A stretch of 64,000 bases of DNA, taken from Usnea hakonensis (taxonomy: Eukaryota > Ascomycota > Lecanoromycetes > Lecanorales > Parmeliaceae). Position numbers and translations under genes: made by a program. The notes under the pieces were generated by a model, which ran no database searches, was not told the origin of the DNA, and was given only the letters and a program-made list of their open reading frames with translations. How positions within the stretch are numbered: position 1 is the first letter of the stretch; every line of letters begins with the position of its first letter. The stretch lies in NCBI GenBank assembly GCA_013423325.1, contig BLJB01000206.1:38169-102168 (forward strand), given 5' to 3'. This document shows positions 33,015 through 43,445 of this stretch, piece by piece.

Positions 33015-34146
33015 TTATAGTTTGCTGCGCTGCCTTTTAGCTGTCTGCTCTGGTGCAATGTTCACGATGAAGCAAACGTGATTACACAAAGCCACAAGCT
33101 CGGACTCTTCATCTAATATCGTGACCTCCACGTCCATTCTGCCCTCCCTGATCTGCTTGGCTCTGGCTCTCACAAAAAGCCAATCGACACCTTGTGGAGG
33201 TAGCAGCTTCTTGAATTCGATGTTCATGAGTAACGTGGGGTACCAGAAGGGTGACTTCCAGCCCACATCTTTCTTGGTAGAAGTCCCTTCCCTGGCTCGG
33301 ATAGCGCGCGCTACAATACCATTACTGTTGTGCGGGCTTTCAGGCCGGTAGTTCTCGGCCATCTGCGGCCACTGGTCGGCCACAAAGCCCAGGTTGACGT
33401 TGGTAAACTTGTCGTCTTTTGATATCGGGGTAATCCATTCATCCATAATGCTGGGATGCGGCGACCCTGAGGATGGCATCGCGTATTTCAGATGGGCTTG
33501 AGCCCTGGTAAAGCTTTTGGGATGGTAGGGAATCGAGAAGGAGATCCAGCGGCTGTCTTCGTCGGTAGCTAACTTAGCAACGTCAGCTTTAGCAGGAGGT
33601 GGTGACAATGTGTAGTCCGTTGGATAAGACATGCCCTTGGCATTCTTCATGTCGACATTTCTATGATCTCTTAGCTCATCGTCCACATTAGCGTCACGAG
33701 TGACTTACGTTGCATAGCCTGCTACCTTCTCCTTCCCACATTGGCTCAAGGAAATGTGAACTGTCGATGTTTGGGAGCCCTTCTTGACATCTTTGATGGC
33801 AATATCTACATTGCCAGCGGTCGCGGGACGAAGGTATTCCAAGTGGACAGTCAAAGTGTCAGGTTGATTCAGATCTCGCAACGTCCCTTGGAAGTGCTCT
33901 GATATGGTTCGAAGTATCACGGAAGCCAGATACCCTCCATGAACGGCTGCGGCACCAGATCAGTGAGTACCTTAATGAGCAACGTAGTTCCCAGAATCAA
34001 CTCTCGAGAACCAGAAGACTCGCATTTGTACTCACCAGACCCATAGCAGTAGTCACCGAGGAGGTTGGCCGTGTAGGCATGTGACGAGACCGAAGACACT
34101 TGAAATGCCTCGTGTAACGGTACACGGTACACTTCGTTTTCTGCCA
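33015..34146 (-). CDS. acyl-CoA thioesterase-like double-hotdog protein
   Basis: Hydrolase-fold protein of the thioesterase-like (4HBT_3) superfamily, about 340 aa; the likely substrates are acyl-CoA or acyl thioesters. Exon 1 starts MAENEVYRVPLHEAF and ends at GDYCYGS; a splice near 33945-34035 joins it to AVHGGYLASVILRTI, the typical HGGYLA helix start of hotdog thioesterases. Then come LTVHLEYLRPATAGNVDI (first hotdog) and, after a small intron near 33665-33710, a second half with SFTRAQAHLKYAM, GFVADQWPQM and PTLLMNIEFKKLLPP. An ATG 25 bp upstream (34171) is in frame and less likely. It converges on the methyltransferase with only 3 bp between stop codons. Such thioesterases occur near secondary-metabolite genes, but a general lipid role is equally possible. 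Confidence 0.85.
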
Positions 34147-36092
34147 TGATGACAAGCCGACGCGCAAGCAAGCAGCTAGAAGAGTAAGTGGTAGAAGGAG
34201 GTTCCCTATGGTCTCAAGATCAGATTTTTAATAACTTTTCATCAGTGTGGTGGTAATTTTGGATCGAGGCATCGGATGTAAGCAAACGGCGTGGAAGGGT
34301 GCCTTCCGATGTTCAAGTTCGCGGATTTCAGCTAGTCCTATAGCGGTTAGCAATCTTAGTAAGAGGGGGTACGACCGGGTGGTGAGCGACTGTAAGGATG
34401 AGGCGAGGCTCTTCCATTCCGTATATTCCGTATGGGTAGGAAGTTCAGCTGCACGGAATATAAGTTTCATTTGACTTCAGAGGAACACATCTCCGAGGCC
34501 TTTCCGTCCTTGATTACTTTAATTGACCTTCAGTGCTTAGCTTGCTTTTATGTTCCAGATCAGTTCAAATGAGGAATTTTAATCATTTACGGGTCTCAGC
34601 TGATCTCCTTCAGAGTTGTTCTAGGCTGTGAGGATCATCTCGAGTGTTCCCGTGAAAATCCCAAACATCTTTTCACAAAACTTTCTTCCCTTTGCATCCA
34701 CCGCCGTGACGCTAAGGCAGCCTTTTGCGTAAGCGCAAGCTTTGCTGTGCTTGCCATTTTACCCAGTCTATCAGATCAAGAAGCATGAAAATAATCTTCT
34801 CAATTGTCCAATTTACACGTGTGATTGCAACCCAAAGAGAGCTCCGTAGTCATTTTTACTCACGCTGGAAGAACGATTGCTCTTGAAAAGTGGCCGTTCC
34901 ATCTTCTTGTGTTCCTTGAAAGCATGGCGATGACGACAATGAAACGATCTCCTGGAGATGATTCCTCATTACCAGAATCAATAAGCCGGATATCACCTGT
35001 GAGTTGCAAGCCCAGTCTGATGGGCCCCTTCATATTTGAGATGACTATGACACTAATTACTCTATCCAAGACTCAACCGCTATCGGCAATTGGTCCCTCA
35101 TCGAGCCTGCTGTAGAGGTGGTTTCCGCAAGTCTTCCGACAATGACACCATTTCTCAACATCCATTCACAATAGAACAAATTACGCTCGCGCCTAGGTTC
35201 TGCATCCAAATCTTCCAAAGTGGCAGGGTCAAACGAGAGAGGCCACACTTTTCGCGAGATCCAGAGCGATGACCGGCAAGATCGTTCGAATGATGAGAGG
35301 GCGAAAATTTCGACCACTGCGGGCCTTGGATATAAACCCGCGGATGGTGTTGCGATACCTATACATTCGATAGCAGTAAGACAAGAGTTGCAGTGGTCGG
35401 AGAACCCCAGGCAGATGATGAGAGAAGAGTTGGGGGAGGACTGGAACATCGGGTATGTGGTTTGAACAAGCGACCGTCGACGCTTCCACTCTTGAGGAAG
35501 CATAGCAGTGCAGCGTACCTTGACGCCATCTAAATGTAGAAAACGATCTGAGTACCTATCTCCTCATCAAGCTACAGCCAAACATCTTTAGTACTACTCT
35601 CAGAACCGTGTTCATCCATCCTGCCATCAACCATGCAATCTATCTACAGGCCCTTCTCTCCGCACAAACCACTCTTCACCGCTTCCAAGCTAAATCATCA
35701 AGAATCTACCCTCGATCTGCCGTCCCAACTTGCCTTTCCATTTACTATATCCGATGCTAGAAACAACGTCCCTCTCCATCACCAATGTAGCAATAATCCA
35801 AACATCACACCCAGCAAACCCAGCAATGCTATTTCCCTTCATTCTATTAGCGCTAGCTATTCACTCGACAAAGGAGCTCTATAGAACACAGCTATCCCTT
35901 CTCCTTATCTCATTCAATTTTATCCATTTCAGATACCTCAAGCTACGTGTAGTATAGTGCAGTGGAGCCATATACAGCAAAATAGCCCGTGACGTGCCAT
36001 AGCTCCCTTTGCTCCAGATTGCAGACAGCTATTTGAGCTCGCAGGCTTCATGAGCAAAGATCTCCCCCCCCCCCCGCCCTTCCACAGATCCT
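34147..36092. other. intergenic, about 1.9 kb, possible coding remnant
   Basis: Both strands are open around 34825-35503. On the plus strand a stretch ending IPIHSIAVRQELQW ... MMREELGEDW (35220-35465) looks protein-like. On the minus strand 35057-35503 is open for 148 codons. Neither has a recognised domain or clean exon partners, so I do not call a gene. A run of 12 C lies near 36064-36075. Confidence 0.35.
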
Positions 36093-37661
36093 TCAAACCG
36101 ACAAGATGACATCCGCTGTTCCCAGATCCGCAGCTTCCTCCGTGACAGCCAAGCCTCCCACACCAGCCCCACCTCCAGGACCTCCTACCTCCATCCTAGC
36201 GACGTCCCTAGCCAATCTTTCGACGCTATCCTTTCCCGGGAGCGGAACCGCCGAAGCCTCTCTCAGAAGCTCATCATTCAGCTCCGTCCACAACCCCATA
36301 TCAAACTCGACTGCGTTCTCATCCGTAGAGTCTGTCCCGTCTCTAGCTTTGCGTTTCCGAAGCGAGCGAGAACTGGAGCGGCGAGTCATCAGCATGCTTT
36401 TGAAGGCGCGCTTCATGCCCTCTCGGAAACCCTTGCTTTCGGGCTCGACCTTCATGTCTGCTATGTCGGTGGATGATTCGGCAGTGTCGGCGGACTTGCG
36501 AGAAGATTCCTTGTTGTCATTCAACACGAATTTGCCTTCCTCGTTGCGCGAATAGATGGCCCTGTTGCCTGATGATTTTAGGAGCGGGCGCTTTGGTAGC
36601 CTTGGTGGACGCAAGCCGATTTTGCGTAAGAGAGACGCGCTTGCCAACGGTCGGTTGCTGTCTTCGTAATGGATAAACGGGATCTCCTGGTCTTTTTCGA
36701 AGATGTTGTCAAAACTCTGCCAGGCACGGTCGCGGTGAGTGGGTCTGCAAAGCTGGCAGGCGCAGAATTTGCAGAAAGGGAACATTCTAAGCTTTGATTG
36801 TTGAACGACTTTGGCGCCAGCAGAAGGAGCACTAGTAGCCGCCGGTTCCTGGACTTCGTTGATGACGGGGAAGGGTAAATGCGGATTTGCGTCGACGGAC
36901 TGTAGCGTAGTTGGTGTCTGAGAGAGAGGGTTGGCAGCATTGCTCTGGCTTTGCTCGAACTGGTCGATTGCCAGCCTCGCGGTGTCCACCACATGCTGCT
37001 TCTGTGCTCGCAGCTTATCGATCTGCTCGGGCGTATAGTGGCCGTCATCGATTGCCTTTTCGATCCAGGGACTGAGCTTCGCAGTCGGAGGCGGATTCGT
37101 AGTGTCTGAGATGGATTTAGGCGGGGGCCGAGAGCCTGGTGGATCATCTTGCGTGCAGCAATATACCCAACCGAAGGTTGAGAAACGCGAGCAAACATTG
37201 CATGTGAAGTCGCCATATAAGGGTTCCATTGTGAGGTGGGTGCATGCCGCCCGCCGGGTTGCAATTGATGGCACTTTGACGTCAGGCATTGGTGCCTCAC
37301 TCCGTGGCGGCGATTGTGGCCTTGGAGTAAAAGGAAGTGCGAACGAGTTTGGCAGAAGGGATTCCTGAACTTTGAGAGCCAAAGGCCTGAGGCCGTTCAA
37401 GAGGTCGAGAATGAAGTCATTTTCTGGATCTTGTTGAGGATCTCCTCGTCTACCATGGATGATTGCACTCGAGGATTTTAAGGTGTGAGTGTTTGGAGGA
37501 TGAGGGTGTTGAGGAGAGAGTGCAAATGAGATGATGTCTGTGTTGACAACGACATTGTCATCCTTACGATGATGGTTGTCGAGCAATTCCATCAAATTAA
37601 AGTAAGGGTTCAAGATTCTAAGATTACAATCACGGTTTTCTGCATCAATCAAGTCAGACAC
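36093..37661 (-). CDS. unknown single-exon Cys-rich fungal protein
   Basis: 522-aa protein on one exon, with no function I can name. The N-terminus (MSDLIDAENRDCNLRILNPY) is followed by a Pro/Ser-rich linker. A Cys cluster comes next at about 142-170 (ACTHLTMEPLYGDFTCNVC and FGWVYCCTQDD), then a helix (WIEKAIDDGHYTPEQIDKL). A second Cys cluster lies at about 290-305 (FCKFCACQLCRPTHRDR). The C-terminal third is basic and Ser-rich, then acidic (FDMGLWTELNDELL), then Gly-rich. The two spaced Cys clusters suggest a metal-binding fold; the surrounding regions look disordered. It has no signal peptide or membrane segment. The uninterrupted 1.5-kb frame and patterned Cys make it a real gene. Confidence 0.82.
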   Translation of the reverse strand: MSDLIDAENRDCNLRILNPYFNLMELLDNHHRKDDNVVVNTDIISFALSPQHPHPPNTHTLKSSSAIIHGRRGDPQQDPENDFILDLLNGLRPLALKVQESLLPNSFALPFTPRPQSPPRSEAPMPDVKVPSIATRRAACTHLTMEPLYGDFTCNVCSRFSTFGWVYCCTQDDPPGSRPPPKSISDTTNPPPTAKLSPWIEKAIDDGHYTPEQIDKLRAQKQHVVDTARLAIDQFEQSQSNAANPLSQTPTTLQSVDANPHLPFPVINEVQEPAATSAPSAGAKVVQQSKLRMFPFCKFCACQLCRPTHRDRAWQSFDNIFEKDQEIPFIHYEDSNRPLASASLLRKIGLRPPRLPKRPLLKSSGNRAIYSRNEEGKFVLNDNKESSRKSADTAESSTDIADMKVEPESKGFREGMKRAFKSMLMTRRSSSRSLRKRKARDGTDSTDENAVEFDMGLWTELNDELLREASAVPLPGKDSVERLARDVARMEVGGPGGGAGVGGLAVTEEAADLGTADVILSV

Positions 37662-38799
37662 TTTTGCAAGAACATTTCATTTTTTACCATCAGTACCTTG
37701 TTCATTCACCCAGGCTATAGGCAATCCAAATTGTTAGATGATACGGAGATGGAATAGGAGAAATACAGATTGCTCTTTCCTTCCGGTAATCTTATATGCA
37801 GGCACTATCTGTCCTCATGCAAGGGGTAGTCAGCGGCGCTTTGCTGCATATTAATCCGACGTGCCGACGAATCCATCGACGCACGTGAGGCCATACATCC
37901 GTGATGATACCCAGAAGACGTAGCTTTGATAATAGTGGGTGAGCGATACGAGCATCATCTCGAATCTTGAACCTGTGGTTGGCCCATCTTTTGCAGCTTG
38001 GCAGAACAAGAGCAATTAGTCTTGTGGGGATTGTGCCAAATTGGCTGCTACTAGACTACAGTATCATTCCGATGACTGGCATGATACATTGGAACAGCAT
38101 TTGATGCTCAGAAGTATTCTACGTAGTTGCAAACTATTCCAGAAAGCATCTAGAGTGAGGTATTATCTTAGCTTAGGGGCCGTGGAGCTACTTGACTGGG
38201 AATAGTCCCGGTCCACTAAAGAGAGCTCCCTTCTATAGGGGCCAAAACGGAGATTCTTAGCAAGGCTCTGGGGGTTTAAACCCTATAGCCTTCTAGATAT
38301 CGAATCCCTCACCCTCCCCAGAAAGACAATCGCGAAGCTTATTGCATATTGATTTCGCGAGGCTGTACACTCTATTATATAAGGTTATAAAGATCCTTCA
38401 TTAATTAGGGGATATTGGGTAAGGGTAAGATTTGAAATTTTAGGGTAGGGGAACTGTCGTAGGCAAGAGTGCGGATTTGTGCCAAGACGACTAGCGCGTT
38501 TATCGTGACAATGACTGAGATACGAAAAATACGCGAGGGCAAACTTTACTTATCTTCGAATGCAATTCCTTTGTCCAGCTCATGACAGCAACCGACAAAC
38601 AGACGATACCTTGGGTGTTTTGCCGTCGTTGAAGTCAGCTTAGCCATACCTTGAACCATTAAACATTCTGGCTCTGCGCTCTCGCTCCTGGGCCCTTGCG
38701 CAGTCCAGGTTCATCTCGCCCTTTCTTCTCCACCACGCCTCGCTCCTTCCCTCTTGTTCTTGCCTGAAAGGCGCTATCGGCCGCCGCACCCTCACTACT
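37662..38799. other. PIF1 promoter region with a decayed repeat
   Basis: No gene. The left copy of a degenerate repeat lies at about 38200-38460 (separate entry). The last about 150 bases before 38800 are C/T-rich, as expected for a fungal promoter. Confidence 0.5.
38200..38460 (+). repeat. decayed direct repeat, left of PIF1
   Basis: This segment resembles DNA at about 41310-41625 in the same orientation. Shared blocks include GAATAGTCCC, ACTAAAGAGAGCTCCCTT (right: ATTAAAGAGAACCCCCTTT), TATAAAGATCCTTC (right: TATAAAAGGTCCTTC) and a final TTAGGGG-type word. This copy is less AT-rich than the right one. It is probably the relic of a transposon or other dispersed element. Confidence 0.55.
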
Positions 38800-41213
38800 A
38801 TGCTTGCAAAAGCCGTTCAAGATCACAATTCTATGGGTTCTAGCCTCAAAGGCTCTACATCACAGAAGTTCAATGCTACAGCCACCGACAAACCAAAGGG
38901 CTTGAAGGCAGGACCATCGTCGATTTTAAATCGGTCATCTCCTACATCGTTCAACCTTCTCAAACGTACTGCAAGCAGCGAAGATCAGGGTTTGAAAAAA
39001 GCATTGATGAATTCGACACAGCCGTCCCTTGGTGGGGCCAGACTCAACATGTTGCATGATCCGGTGTTTTTTGATGAGAACGACTTCGAGAATGACGCAG
39101 ATATAGACCTGGATGCTATAGACTCACCAATACCCGCCTCGTCTCACACATTGCTTCCTAACCCGCCACAGAACAAGTCAACTCCTCCGCGAACATCTCT
39201 GAGTAGCACTCCACTGCCTTGGTCCTCCTCTCCTCCCACGCATAATCAGATGCCCCCTCCGAAACCTCAGACGCAGACAGCCACGACTGCCAATACATAC
39301 AAGCGAAGAACACTGCCTTGGGTTGAGGATGCCAAGAAGGAGGAGCATGCCCAAGCAGAGAAGCGGAAGAGAGATACGGCGTTTACACCACTGCCAAAAG
39401 ACAAAACCAATTCGCCGTTTCCTTGGAACAAGACCGCAAGTGCAGTCAAGGAAGAGCAGAAAATACTTCGGAAAGGCCAGAAAAAGCTCTCCAAAGACGT
39501 CGAAGCAGGAATCGAGGCCTCAGACATGAAGAAAAAAAGACGAGCCGCCGTCCCCAAAGTCTTCTTGAGCGATGAACAAATGTCAGTACTGAAGCTAGTT
39601 GCGGAGCAGAAGAAGAGTGTCTTCTTCACAGGTTCTGCAGGTACTGGTAAATCTGTGTTGCTTCGCGAGATCATCAAAGCCCTTCGCGCCAAGTATACCA
39701 AAGAGCTTGACCGTGTCGCCGTCACCGCTTCAACTGGCCTTGCTGCTTGCAATGTGGGTGGGGTCACCTTACATAGCTTTGCTGGGATTGGCCTTGGGAA
39801 AGAAGCCGTCCCTGAGCTCGTGAAGAAGGTCAAGAGGAACCCGAAAGCCAAGAACCGTTGGTTGCGAACGAAAGTCTTGATCGTTGACGAAATATCGATG
39901 GTAGACGGCGACCTCTTTGACAAACTAGAGGCGCTAGCTCGGGCAATACGCAACAACGGGAGACCATTTGGTGGTATTCAGCTTATCATCACAGGAGACT
40001 TCTTCCAATTACCACCTGTGCCAGATTCTGGTAGAATTTCGAAGTTCTCCTTTGATGCCTCCACTTGGAATACGTCAATTGAGCACACTATTGGTTTGAC
40101 TCAAGTCTTCCGGCAAAAAGACCCAGGTACGTTCTATGGTATAAATTTTAAAGAAGACTATTGACCGTTTTAGTGTTTGCGAATATGTTGAACGAGATGA
40201 GACTGGGGAAGTTGACGCCGAAATCAGTTGCCGCTTTTCGGGCTCTCAACAGACCGCTAAGCTTCCACGACGATTTTGAAGCTACGGAGTTGTAAGTATC
40301 TCGGTGACTGAAGATGTCGACGTCTTGCTAATCCGACGTTAGATTTCCCACGCGGAATGAAGTGGAGCATGCCAATTCTGCCCGGATGAGGAACCTCAGT
40401 GGAAGGGAGTTCGAGTTCAAAGCGATAGATGGCGGAGCGATTACTGACCACGTACAAAGAGACAAGCTCTTAGCCAATTGTATGGCACCGGCATCGATCT
40501 CTCTTAAAAAGGGAGCGCAGGTGATGTTGATAAAGAACATCGACGACACGCTTGTGAATGGTTCTGTTGGGAAAGTGGTCGCCTTCATGGATGAAAAGAC
40601 CTTTGACGTCTACCACGAGGACGAAGACGAGTTCCAAGCGGTAGAGACAATGGACCTGAACGATGCAGAGATGACGGCATCAAGGAAAAAGCTCAAGGCA
40701 ATGATCGAGAAAGACCTTCCCGGTAACACAAGTCAAAAGTGGCCTCTTGTCCGGTTTGCCATTGCGGATGGTACATCCAGGGATCTCCTGTGCCAGCAAG
40801 AGAGTTGGAAGATCGAGCTTCCAAACGGTGAAGTCCAAGCCTCTCGAATGCAAGTACCACTAATTCTGGCATGGGCATTATCGATACACAAAGCTCAAGG
40901 GCAAACACTGGACCGCGTCAAAGTCGACTTGGGAAAGACCTTCGAGAAAGGGCAAGCCTACGTTGCCTTGAGTAGAGCGACGTGCCAAGAGGGATTACAG
41001 GTCTCCAGATTCGACCCGAAGAAGGTTCTGGCGCATGAGAAAGTACGTACGTTCTACGACAGCCTCTACACTGTCAATAAAGCTACCAATTTAGCAAACA
41101 GCCATGGGACTTTGGGGATTTCTGCCAAAGGTCATGAGCGTGGTTTGATCGATTCATCTTATCGGATTGACCCAGAGGAAGAGCAAGCAATGTATGATTA
41201 TGGCTCACAATAG
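38800..41213 (+). CDS. pif1: Pif1-family 5'-to-3' DNA helicase
   Basis: ATP-dependent SF1B helicase acting at telomeres, G-quadruplexes, Okazaki fragments and mitochondrial DNA. Three exons (38800 to about 40124, about 40173-40296, about 40343-41213). The Ser/Thr/Pro-rich N-terminal about 250 residues is typical and probably disordered. Helicase motifs in order: GSAGTGKSVLLRE (Walker A), TASTGLAACNVGG (Ia), VLIVDEISMVDGDLFDKLE (II), GDFFQLPPV (III), LTQVFRQKDP (IV), and the C-terminal ALSIHKAQGQTLD and AYVALSRATCQEGLQV (V/VI). All catalytic residues are present. The C-terminus ends YDYGSQ. No mitochondrial presequence is obvious, so nuclear use is the safer reading. The locus is flanked by two decayed repeat copies. 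Confidence 0.97.
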
Positions 41214-41870
41214 TGTATATTAGCTCAATACTTCACAAGTCGAATACTACAATTGGCAGTATTCCATTTCATTCGTATGAAAGTCGAAGTGGATATAAAA
41301 AGTAGTCACCTTGACTAGGAATAGTAACCCTCGAAGCAGATATTTAACTAGGGATAACAGCCATTCAAGTAGGTATATAGGTAGGGATATAACCTTAGAT
41401 AGTCCCCCTATATTAAAGAGAACCCCCTTTAATATAGTATTTTAGGGGTTACAATCTATATTAATTAATATTTTAAATATCTAGAGCCCTTAAATACCCT
41501 TTAAAAATAGATTATAAAGCCTTTTACCTATTAATATTATAGGATTATATCCGCTATTTCGTAGAGATATAAAAGGTCCTTCTTCTCTATAATTTTAGGG
41601 GTTTCAGGGACTGGGATTGAAATGTTAAGCGTGTGTCAGGAATGAGAGAGAGACTTTCAATGGGAAAGAATATCTGAGACCGATCAATGGAGATATCTCG
41701 TGCGACAGATAAGAAGCGCTGAAGAACTGCGGCAACGGAAAGGTTTGAAGAGAATAGGAGAGTGGGTTGCCGTGGGTTTATCAATTCTTGCACTGAAATA
41801 ATGTGGAGGTACGAGCTGTCAGATTCATCGAGAACTAGCCCTCTGCTATTCCAACCTCTATGCAAACGCC
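41214..41870. other. intergenic between PIF1 and GST, contains AT-rich relic
   Basis: Convergent gap. Apart from the AT-rich repeat relic nothing was recognised. Confidence 0.6.
41310..41625 (+). repeat. decayed AT-rich direct repeat, right of PIF1
   Basis: AT-rich block homologous to 38200-38460 but with more A/T. Where the left copy has C or G, this copy often has T or A, the direction expected from repeat-induced point mutation. No open frame remains. Confidence 0.6.
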
Positions 41871-42866
41871 TCACTTCTGCGAGTACTTCTCACCAATCCC
41901 TCTCTTCACGGCCGGCCGTTCCGCAATGCGGTCAATCCACTGCAACAAATGCGGGAAAGGTTTCATGTCTTCCTGGCTGAAGCCGGTGAACTCCCACCCC
42001 TTGACCCAAGGCCATGTGCCGATATCAGCGACCGAGTATTTCCCTTTGCCGTTGCCGGCCAAGTACTCGCGGGGCTCGCCCGTGTACTTGCCGCTCAGTT
42101 GGATCTCGAGGACGCCGTAGACGCGGAGGGTTTCGTTGCGGAAACGGTCGATGGCGTCTGTGTTTGAAGGAGTATGTTAATATGTGATATTTCTTGACGA
42201 GTAGTGGGACGTGTGGTGCATTGAGAATGGAGGAGAGGGTACACGCACAAGGGATCTTCTCCTTGGCAAACTTTGCAAAATGGTTTACTTGGCCCTGGGT
42301 TTTTATTAGTGATGCTCGTACGAGCAAGGGAAATGGACACACTTGATAGGGGGCCCCGCTCCCATGCCAAAAGAATAACCACTGCAATGCCTGGCTCCTC
42401 TCAAGTTCGTCTTTGAAACCAAAGACATCATTCTTGTCCGCAAATTTCAGAAGATATAAGAGTTCGGCCGATGTTTCCATGACGGGAAAGGGGGGCGATT
42501 GGGTGTGATCGATGAGGATGGGGATGCGACCGTTGGGATCGAGGCGAAGGAACCAGTCCTTCTTTTGCTCGTTGGTCATAATGTTACTGAAGGAAAAGGA
42601 TATGTTAGCCGTTTGTGTATAATCTTGGGAAAGACTGGAGAGGGAATACATGAGAGTCTGAGTCCATTCGGTACCATAGATGTCATGCAGCTCCTCAAGC
42701 ATAATCTGCACCTTTTGTCCATTGGGGGTGCTCTGTGTGACAAGGTGAAGGCCCTAGGATAACGTTGTCAACCCTAGGTTCATTTGACTTTGAATGGCAA
42801 GCTAATTGATGTTACCTTTGCATTCTTCACCTCGTCCGGTGTGTCGGCATCGAAGAGGTGCGACAT
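41871..42866 (-). CDS. Ure2-like glutathione S-transferase
   Basis: Cytosolic-type GST conjugating glutathione to electrophiles, or reducing peroxides. The start MSHLFDADTPDEVK at 42866 leads by a clean splice (KNAK|GLHLVTQSTPNGQK) into the thioredoxin-like domain. That domain has NGRIPILIDH with the cis-Pro and SAELLYLLKF, where the glutathione-contacting residue would lie. After an intron the helical domain has FWHGSGAPYQGQVNHF, typical of fungal Ure2-like GSTs, and ends SVADIGTWPWVKGW and ERPAVKRG. Four small introns are inferred. An in-frame ATG at 42971 would add a 35-residue basic, mitochondrial-like leader. A TATATAATATAT stretch sits just upstream of that ATG, so transcription more likely starts below it. 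Confidence 0.9.
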
Positions 42867-43445
42867 TTTAGGCGTTTTAGGTAGAATATTTATATATCTG
42901 ATCTTATCAACTGGCGTTCTGGCCTTGAGATGGGATGACAGTAGAGCAACCCTTTGAACGGATTTGAACATTCAGTGATATATTATATATACGAGGATGC
43001 TTTGAAATCAACAGGGCAATTTGAAAGCATGCATCAGTACTCCGTATGACGCCAGAGAATTTGTAAGCATCATTATTGTGAGCGCCGCATCCTGGGTACG
43101 CTTCGGCCCGGTCGTCGTTGCTCGCAGCACAATTATTGAAACTTTAGGCGTGTCTGGCCCTATCATTAGCGGCTGCCCCACCCGTACGTTAGCCCTGCGT
43201 GCCTTGCCAAAGTGAAACCCCAGAAGTTTCAAGGTACTATTTTTGTTCCGGGCTACTACATAAAAAATACACCCATGCCCAAACACTTCGCCCTGTTTTG
43301 AGGCTTAGACGTACTCCTTCGATCAATATGTCTATAACATCTGCCAGCAACGTCTTCACCATGTTGTCGCTCACTCCATCACAGCATTGTTCAAACACAA
43401 ACGCCTTTCCTTACCTCCATTTCCCTCTCTTTTGTTCATCACAAG
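42867..43445. promoter_or_regulatory. divergent promoter of GST and GH76 genes
   Basis: A TATA-like tract lies at 42977-42991, reading TATATAATATAT toward the GST. The remaining about 450 bp separates the two start codons and must serve both. No gene is supported within it. Confidence 0.5.
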
